From assembly GCF_000835495.1 (NCBI RefSeq), contig NW_015622547.1, positions 2,170,001 through 2,234,000 of the forward strand: a stretch of 64,000 bases of DNA, written 5' to 3'. The translations under genes and the position numbers were made by a program. This document shows positions 56,736 through 64,000 of this stretch, piece after piece. This stretch comes from Cladophialophora immunda. Taxonomy: Eukaryota > Ascomycota > Eurotiomycetes > Chaetothyriales > Herpotrichiellaceae. The notes below the pieces were generated by a model. It was given only the letters and a program-made list of their open reading frames with translations. It searched no databases and had not been told where the DNA came from. The first letter of the stretch is position 1; every line of letters begins with the position of its first letter.

Positions 56736-58132
56736 GCGCTCTTTGCTCTGAGGAGTTCTAATCGGACCACCCGAATTCTTGACCGAAATACGTGGAGGTA
56801 AAGCTGACGGATTTTCCTTTATGATCTGGCAAGACTCCTTCAATTTGGAGGCTCGGATTTTGCTTTGGGAGCAATTGGGATATGTTGCATGGCTCCATCA
56901 GGGTCGGCATGCATACTGCTTTCTTTGTTGTTTTGAAGAGATACCCCTTTCACGTTTGTTTCAATGACGGAACGTTCTCCTGGCTCTTGGCTATCTATAT
57001 AAACTTGTACTGTCCTGCAACCGGACAGCTCTCTGTCCGTTCTTTTGAAACTCAAATACCTGCTATCCGTCCTTGGAGTTGCCCTCAATGCCTTCGAGTA
57101 GCTTGGGTATTACAATCATTTCCTCTATACTTTACTCGTCTTGCTCTCTATCGCTCAAACGGTCTCCAATTTATGGCCGTCTCTCAGGATATTATCCTTG
57201 GCCCCAGGTCCGCACTTGCGACGCGTTGCAGGAATATACATCCGATGTTGAGCCTTTGGAAACTCCTGCTGTTATCGATGCCGGAATTGCTCCAGCTTGA
57301 TCGCTAAGAATCACTGTGGGATGAGCGGTGCCATGACCCAATGCTCCTTGAGACTCTCCCCAGGAAACAAGGTGTATACCCCGTGCGACTGGCTGCAACA
57401 ATAGGAGAAGGCGATCGGGAACGTCCTATTATTTCTCCAGGACGCCGACAGCGATGATAATGGGGCCCTACTTTACAGCTATAAAACAGCCGAAAGGACA
57501 ATTCTACAAGATAATATTTACCCACCTCTAAAGACCAGGCAATTGCATGTCTAAGGAGTCGTCGATATTCCGTTATTGATGATTTCGAGGGGTTCGAGCG
57601 TAAATCCACAAGTCCTACCACAATATTTCTGGTGAAAGTGAACAGTACAAAGTACTCGGTACCGTGTGTCCTTTGCTTCGGCGACAGGCAACAACAACTG
57701 GAGACTGAAAACACACCTCAGGTCAGCACGTGGGCTAGCAACTTTGCACCATATGTGACGGTCTGTGACCAGGCGGAGGCCTAGCGCACGACCCATGTCT
57801 ACGAGTATGCGTGCATGCCCAACGTGAGGCGGGCTCCCCACCCTACCATGTGACTATCCCTCTGGTCCTATATCTGCAACTATATCCGATCTCGCTGGAC
57901 GGAAGTTTGATCGGAGCACCGGGAGTGGGCAACTGGTTCCAGTCACTCAGTCAACGATCAAGCTGGGCTCTGTGGAGCTGGGTTATTGCTGGATGTGTTG
58001 CCATGGTGGGATCGCTTGGACAACAACGTGCTAGGATTGCCAACGTCACGGGCCATTGAAAGCCAGGGTCCTGGGGCCGCACGAGGAGGTAGGGCGCTTA
58101 TGCGCGGGCACGCGGGCTCAGCAAAGGTTCTT

Positions 58133-58159
58133 GCTCGTTAGGCTCGTTAGGCTCGTTAG
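58133..58159. repeat. Three tandem copies of GCTCGTTAG
   Basis: Three perfect 9-nt units at 58133-58141, 58142-58150 and 58151-58159, in non-coding DNA. A minisatellite-like array; no function is suggested by sequence. Confidence 0.85.
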
Positions 58160-60159
58160 TGAGGCTGAGATCCGAATTGCTGGTCCAGCGCTGTGTCGAA
58201 GCGTATGATTGGTGAGGCGAGTGCGTCATGATCCTTTCATGTGATACGGCATCTCTTGCAGCTGGTTGGTGACCGTCACACCTCATGGGAAATGAAGCAG
58301 ACGCCAACGCTCCTCGACTTTGACGGCCTCATGGTGATAGACCAGGTGAAAAAGGGCTCGGTCCCGACTGGGAAACGAGATTACTGGGGTCTTATTCTTG
58401 CACAGGGCCCATGGAAGGAGATGCGGTGGCTTCACCGCGACTTCGGGTCCCTCGGGAAGAGCAGTGACTGTACGAGGTAGGCTCGGGTTTGCTGCGCCTG
58501 GTGTCTTAATTTGGCGCGTATAGGTGGGCTATGGGTCGGGGAAACCCCAAGAAGTCAACAGATGCGGTGTCAAGAACCGTGATAAGGCGGTGACAGCCTC
58601 GGGTAGCAAATTGTTGATAGTTGTCAAGGCGTCTGCGGTGGCTTGGGCATGATACCGAAATGGAATGTGGAAAACGAAGGCCGGCCAGGCAGTTCAAGGC
58701 GATTTGAAAGCGTACCAGGGGGACGGTTCAGATGAAGCTGATGGCTTGCAGATGGCAGGCGAGAGATGTCATGCAGTCTAAGCGAGAGCAGACGGTGGTG
58801 GACAGAGAGACGGAGTGAGGGAGGGCGAGAACAATGTTTTCTTCTGTTGTCGAGGCTGAGGATGGACTGGGCAACGAGTATCGAGTACCGAGTACTCGTA
58901 GGGGATTTGGCAGGCTACGTGGGCTTGGGCGGGGGCAGCTGTGCAGGTAGGGCCCCCTCGGGGACTAGTTGCGGTGCTTAAGGTACTCGACTTGGAGGTG
59001 TGTAGTACAGGCACCAGAGAGGCCCCCGAGGGGCACCCAAAAAGCACGCAGCAAAGCCCCTACTAGCGTTGCCCACCCACTAGCCAGCCCACCAGCCCTA
59101 GCAACCGGGACCTCGACCATGTTTTCTCCTTGTCCTCCCGCCCAGCTCCTCAGCTCCCCCCTCCCTGTTTTGCCGGGCGCAGCTCTACTCCCTCCACCCC
59201 ACCAAGCTGTACTCGTAGCTGGCTGCGCTGCTGGCAATGATGCTCCTCCTTCTGGCCGGTCTCTCCACCTTCACCATCTTGTCTATCCCAACCAAAATCC
59301 ATCCAACCATCATCGACGTCTCTTTCGTCCACCAACTATCCATCGTCTTTCAACCTTGTCCATCCTCTTGTCGTGTTGGCACCTGCAGCGCGCCCCTTGA
59401 CCATTCTACTATAGGATCCTTAATTCTCACAGCGATCCGACTCCCTCCAATCGTCGCCCGCTCCCATCGGCAAAACATCAACACTCATTCGTTCGTCCAT
59501 CTGTCTGCTCCCGCCTTGCCTCGCGCATTCCATCCATTGTACGTCTGAATCTGGTGCTGCCCTTTCTGGTCCATTAGATGTCTGTCCTAGAATGTCGATA
59601 CTAGTCTACCAATGCTAGTATCGCTAATGAGCCCCGATCCCAGCGGACTGACCGATTGACTGACCAACAATTTAGACCTGCAGCAACCGGCGACCCAAGC
59701 GTCTCATCTGCAGCTGTCCGTCCCGGGCCCTCAAAGTCGCGCAGGGCATAGCATCACAGTCGCATAGCATCACGGCGCAGCCACCGCGCGGCGCATTCTC
59801 GCGTGTCGCATCGCCTCGCCTCGCGATCCTGCTGGCCTGGTTCCCCAAGGTCCCAGCGATCGGGTCTCGCTCCAGCTGCGACTAAACCCTCCTGTCCTTC
59901 CACGCTCCGTCATTCGTGCGTAGACCGCCTCACATCCCGCCACAGCCATTCGACGCTTCTCCCGAAAACTCCCCAAGTCTCCCCAGTTGACGGTCCGCCT
60001 GCACGACAACGCATCCCCCATCCCAAAAGCCCCCCCGGTTCCCCGTCAGCCCTGGGAAGCGTGCCGACTGGGAATCATTTTGGGCACAAACAGAGCAGGA
60101 GAAGGGATCGTCTGACCTCTTGCGCCGGGAGTGACGCAGGCCAGCATTAGACATTCTGC

Positions 60160-60164
60160 ATTGG
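60160..60164 (-). promoter_or_regulatory. Inverted CCAAT box upstream of hapC
   Basis: ATTGG on the plus strand, about 100 bp before the hapC ATG, is the site bound by the complex that HapC itself belongs to. Autoregulation is known for hapB in Aspergillus; for this gene it is inference. Confidence 0.35.
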
Positions 60165-60261
60165 TGTCGCCCCAGTGTGACGTGGTCATCACCGCCAGCC
60201 AGACAATCTTCGCCTTGCAATTCGGCCGCTGCGGCTATCCTCCAGAGGACAGGACTACATC

Positions 60262-61582
60262 ATGTCGGCCTCCCCACCCAAGGAACCCGATGTCGAACAA
60301 AACGCACATTCTGGTGAAGAGCAGGAGCATATGGATCGCGAACAAGAAGGAGCTCAAGGTGCCGGTTTGGACTTTGAAGTCAAGGAACAGGACCGATGGC
60401 TTCCCATTGCAAATGGTCGGTGCAAACCCTCTTTGTTTTTGTCCTGATATTTTGAAGTCCACACACACACAATTTTTTTTCGCTGGAGAGAGGGGACGGT
60501 GTCACCAGACGCGCAGGCTGGAGTGTTGGCATTTGATTTGTTCGACCCTTGCGTAACAAGCCATGCATCTTTGCGCGCGCCAGCAACGCTGCTCCTGGGC
60601 TCTGTGCGAATCCGAATGTGCGACGCTGCAGCTGCTCTTTAGCCAGCACCGTCTCATTCGTTGCTGCTTCTCTCCTCCTCAAGCCATGATTTGCGTCCCA
60701 GCTCTCCTCAGCGCTGACTGGTGCGGCATCTGGACCACTCAGAGACCGCTGTCAACGTCGCATTCGACGAAACAAGATCCCCAATATGCCTTCCAGTTCC
60801 TCTGAGCATGAGCGCAAACCATTGTCATCCTCCTCCAAGCATCATGGCGGCCGATCAACATCGTCGTCGTCTTCCTCTATGTCAGCAATGTCAGATGCTA
60901 ACATCCGAAATTTCGCACCAGTGGCCCGAATTATGAAGACCGCCCTGCCCGACAATGCCAAAATCGCCAAAGAAGCGAAAGAATGCATGCAAGAATGCGT
61001 GAGCGAGTTCATCTCGTTCATCACCAGCGAAGGTATGCCAGCTCCTTCCTTCTACTTTATATCATTGCCCCCCTTTTTCCCGCTGTGGCGGGAATCTCTG
61101 GCTAACGTTGCACAGCGTCCGAGAAGTGTCAACAGGAGAAGCGCAAGACGGTCAATGGGGAGGATATCCTGTTCGCCATGACTTCATTGGGCTTCGAGAA
61201 CTATGCGGAAGCACTCAAAATCTATCTGTCCAAGTATCGCGAAGTAAGTTTTGTGTCTTGTCTCCCTCTCCTTTGTCAGCTCGACGAGGAAATCAATCTG
61301 AACAATTGAACTGATTGGGATGAGACCCAATCCACAAGGGGCGAGAACCAGAACAGACCTACCAGCAGTGGCGGGTATGGCGGTGGCATCGGGCCCGGCA
61401 ATGTCCAGGGCAATGCCGCGGCAGGCCCCCCCGGCTACCCAGGCGGGCAATCCGACAATGCCACCGAACTATTGAATCAGGGACACGGGATGAACGCAAA
61501 CGATCACGACGCGACCGGTCCGTACGGCTATCCCAGCGCCGTGTCCACCGGCCACAATGGCGTCGCCGGCGACAACTTCTGA
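60262..61582 (+). CDS. hapC: CCAAT-binding complex subunit HapC / NF-YB (four exons)
   Basis: Histone-fold subunit of the CCAAT-binding complex, which dimerises with HapE and binds HapB and DNA; in fungi it also docks HapX for iron control. Exons 60262-60415, 60922-61032, 61116-61243 and 61325-61582 give 216 aa. Exon 1 carries the conserved [13 protein letters not shown] and joins in phase to [37 protein letters not shown]. This is followed by [43 protein letters not shown] and the tail [17 protein letters not shown] seen in Aspergillus-type HapC. The first donor is non-consensus (GTCGGT) and intron 1 is long (506 nt). Intron 3 uses a GAG acceptor. An alternative ATG inside intron 1 (60786) reads in frame into exon 2 (see findings). 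Core identification is certain; exon 1 usage is likely, not proven. Confidence 0.95.
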
Positions 61583-62737
61583 GTCGGCGGGAGAGTACGT
61601 CCGCGCAAGTCAAGAGAGCCATGGGGCAACAGCGGACAGGTGTGTACTATCTGCCAGTTCCTCGGGCACGGCCAGATAGACGGTGATGGTCGGGTAAGAT
61701 GGACGGGAACGGCGAAAAGGGATGGAAAGAAGAGCGGAGGTCTATTCGTTACTAAACACGTCAACTGTACATGAGAACAGGTGCCGAGCATGGAAGGATA
61801 CTGTAAGAAAAGGGGCGGGCTGTCTGACCATGGAAGAACACAGAACGCATCCGAGCTTAAATGAAGATTGACCGCAATCGGAAAACCTGGCGGGGGGAAG
61901 TGACCAGAAACGGGAGGGCTACGAAAGGGCTGCAGATTGGGTTGGATAAGGAGATCGACAGGAGCGAATGAATGAATCATGTCTCGAGAGTATACGTGCA
62001 GACCATCATCGCAGACGCGCAATGCTCTGACAGGAACTGACCTGAACAAATCAGCTTATCCAGGAGGATTGCCACAGCAGGCCAGGGGTTCCGGATGCCT
62101 TGGGGAGTGCCACGCACAAGGACTATCGACTGATGGTTGGCCGATATCGAGAGAGCAAAGGCCCTCAACAACGCTACGACGACATTATAGCTAGCCTTGC
62201 CAATGTGACTGTGGCTCTTTCGATGTACCAGGTGTACCTATGCACGAGTACGCCCTTGAGTGACAATAGGGCGGAAAGCGGAATGGCGGCGGAGACAGGC
62301 CTTCCCGAAAAGGGATAGTCACGAGGAGCGAGTCGATAGGCGGGCCGTATATGCGGTGCTGTGATTGGCCAGACTTGGACCTCACGCGAGTGGGCCGACG
62401 ATAAGCTGGTTCAAGCGCACATTTCCTTTGACCGGGCATCCCTTGTCCACCCGGGCAACAAAATCTGGACCTCGTCGAGTCCCCCTTGTTCCTTTCATTT
62501 ACCTAATATCGCTCCCGTCCATCCACTCCCTGTGTTCGTCGTATGTAATACTTAAATGTTTGGACGTCACAGGATCACTGCTCCTTCTTCCTATCCTACT
62601 CTATCATTTACGTCGTCTCTCGTTATTTGCTATTTGTACCCGTAACCCGCCTCGCCAACTGTCGGTGAACACAGTGTCTTCGAGTCTCGCTCATTGCACA
62701 TCCAGAGATCAAACGACACTTGACCAAACAGCTCACT
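61583..62737. other. Intergenic: hapC 3' flank and aminotransferase promoter
   Basis: About 1.15 kb between plus-strand genes, with no supportable gene. A minus-strand frame over 61528-62049 partly overlaps the hapC last exon and has no recognisable motif. The last 250 bp are pyrimidine-rich leader-like sequence. Confidence 0.6.
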
Positions 62738-64000
62738 ATGGCTCCTCACGCCGAGCCTGAGGCGGTCACAGACACGTCGTCCTTCGTGCTGAACGACCCT
62801 GTGCTCGCCAACGGCGAAACACATGCGGTCTTTACCATCGACCATGTGCTGCCCCATCGCCAGAAGACGGGACCTCCTCCAACGACGGTGGCTGCCTTTT
62901 CGAGTGCGGACATGTTCAAAAGTAAACGGTGCTTCAAAAAGCCAGCGGCCAAGCGATGGGATCACCGTCTCTCTGCCGAGAGCAAGGCGCGACAAGCTTC
63001 CTCGTTGAAGGGTGCCATGAAGTATTTCCGGCCCGATACCATCAGCCTCTGCGGCGGATTACCTTCGAGGTAAGTTTTTTTTTTTGGAGGGGTTCTTGCG
63101 GTAGTTTTTTTTCCTTCTTCTTTGTACGTCTGCTGCTCTGGTTGTTGATTCCCCAAATCTTTAGCGACTATTTCCCCTTTGAGGAGCTCAGCGCAAAACT
63201 CCCCGTCTCGCCTGAATTCTCGGAAGCCGAGACACACGCGTCGGGGCGCATCTTCTCGTCCGGCAAGCACGACGCCCGGCAGGGGAAATCGCTCCTCGAT
63301 CTCTCGATCGCGCTCAATTACGGCCAGTCGATGGGCCCGGGCGCGCTGGTCCGCTTCGTCACCGAGCACACGGAAATCGTCCACGATCCGCCGTACGCGG
63401 ACTGGGATATCTGCATGACGGCCGGCAGCACCTCAGCGCTGGAGATGGCGCTCCGGATGTTCGCGGAGAAAGGCCACTACGTCATCACCGAGGAGTATAC
63501 GTTCAGCACGGCCATTGAAACAGTGGCTCCGCTGGGGTGCAAAATGCTGGGGATCAAGATGGACGCGGATGGGATGCTTCCGGACGACCTGGACCACATT
63601 CTGTCCACCTGGGATGAAAGTGCGAGGAGAGCCCCGAAGCCGTTTCTCGTCTACACGGTACCGACGGGACAAAATCCGACGGCGAGCACCCAATCGCTGG
63701 AGCGCCGGAAACAAATCTACGCGGTGGCGGAGAAACACGACCTCTACATCCTCGAAGACGAGCCTTACTATTTTCTCCAGATGGAGCCCTTTGTCTCGGG
63801 CCAGACGCACAACGTGCCGAAACCGTTCGAACCGGTGCCCGTGGCAGACTTTCTCAAAAACCTCGTCCCGTCGTTCCTCTCGCTCGACACCTCGGGCCGC
63901 GTCCTCCGCCTCGACTCCTTCTCCAAGATCATCGCCCCGGGCAGCCGGTGCGGGTGGGTGACAGGCTCGAAGCAGGTGATTGAACGCTTCATCCGGCACA
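62738..64000 (+). CDS. PLP-dependent aromatic-type aminotransferase (Aro8/KAT II-like), 3' truncated by window edge
   Basis: Fold-type I aminotransferase; relatives transfer the amino group of phenylalanine, tyrosine, tryptophan, kynurenine or 2-aminoadipate to 2-oxo acids. Exons 62738-63069 and 63165 to beyond the window end, joined in phase through a 95-nt GTAAGT...TTTAG intron at GGLPS/SDYFPF. Marks: KYFRPDTISLCGGLPS near the N-terminus; NYGQSMGPGALVRFVTEHTE; the cofactor-binding TAGSTSALEMALRMF; the substrate/PLP loop VYTVPTGQNPT with its Asn; EDEPYYFLQ with the Asp/Tyr contacting the pyridine ring; and SFSKIIAPGSRCGW, whose Lys should form the Schiff base. The final small domain is missing only because the window ends. 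The 80-residue N-terminal extension is longer than in yeast Aro8 and lacks an obvious targeting signal. Family firm; precise substrate uncertain. Confidence 0.92.

Larger units (their letters stand above)
56736..60261. other. Gene-poor stretch and hapC promoter
   Basis: About 3.5 kb between two plus-strand genes with no supportable coding frame. Contains a perfect three-copy 9-nt repeat (58133-58159), a 12-nt direct repeat (59746-59757 and 59762-59773), GTAC-type palindromic motifs near 57652 and 58880, and CT-rich DNA from about 59130 on. An inverted CCAAT box (ATTGG, 60160-60164) lies about 100 bp before the hapC start. Confidence 0.5.

Noticed and set aside
61528..62049. Minus-strand frame of 173 codons downstream of hapC
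   Set aside because: Overlaps the hapC last exon in antisense and has no recognisable content.

Overview
The window looks like nuclear DNA from a filamentous ascomycete (Pezizomycotina). Genes are spaced 0.4-6 kb apart on both strands. Most have no intron or a few short ones (about 50-180 nt, GTANGT-type donors). The gene set is typical for the group: a fungal Zn2Cys6 regulator, a HapC-type CCAAT-binding subunit, the large subunit of a fungal arginine-pathway carbamoyl-phosphate synthase, fungal Abp1 and a DHA1-type MFS transporter. The HapC C-terminal tail resembles that of Eurotiomycetes, but I cannot fix the class from sequence alone.

Layout: an MFS transporter (41-1702, +) and an unrecognised conserved-looking gene (2702-3487, -) are followed by about 5.7 kb without a supportable gene. 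Next come a DUF2457-like acidic protein (9154-11469, +), the COPII GTPase Sar1 (12150-13094, +, five exons), the protein phosphatase 1 catalytic subunit (15172-16367, -, four exons) and a leucine-rich-repeat protein (17988-20413 or 20435, -). A second gene-poor stretch of about 5.5 kb follows. Then come a GH47 alpha-mannosidase (25934-27745, +), a patatin-type lipase (28954-31131, +) and the chromatin AAA+ ATPase Yta7/ATAD2 (32111-37321, +). A UAA-family nucleotide-sugar transporter (38077-39378, -) and a Zn2Cys6 factor (39738-42287, +) are divergent and share a 359-bp promoter. They are followed by a SnoaL/NTF2-like protein (42712-43532, -), carbamoyl-phosphate synthase (44536-48270, -, four exons), Abp1 (49216-51861, -, four exons), an F-box protein (52855-56735, +, three exons), hapC (60262-61582, +, four exons) and an aromatic-type aminotransferase that runs off the right edge (62738-64000, +).

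The genes are mainly housekeeping and do not form a metabolic cluster. Several serve the secretory/glycan route (Sar1, GH47 mannosidase, nucleotide-sugar transporter). Others serve chromatin and transcription (Yta7, HapC, Zn2Cys6), actin and signalling (Abp1, PP1) and amino-acid metabolism (CPS, aminotransferase). Co-location is probably incidental. I found no transposon, CRISPR, tRNA or rRNA. I did not find a clearly new system. The most interesting observations are about gene structure: two introns (in CPS and hapC) that appear to skip an early CAG lying before the branch site and splice at a non-consensus AAG or GAG, an in-frame alternative first exon inside the hapC intron, a reading-frame conflict at the LRR gene start, and an AUGA-overlapping upstream ORF on the lipase gene.
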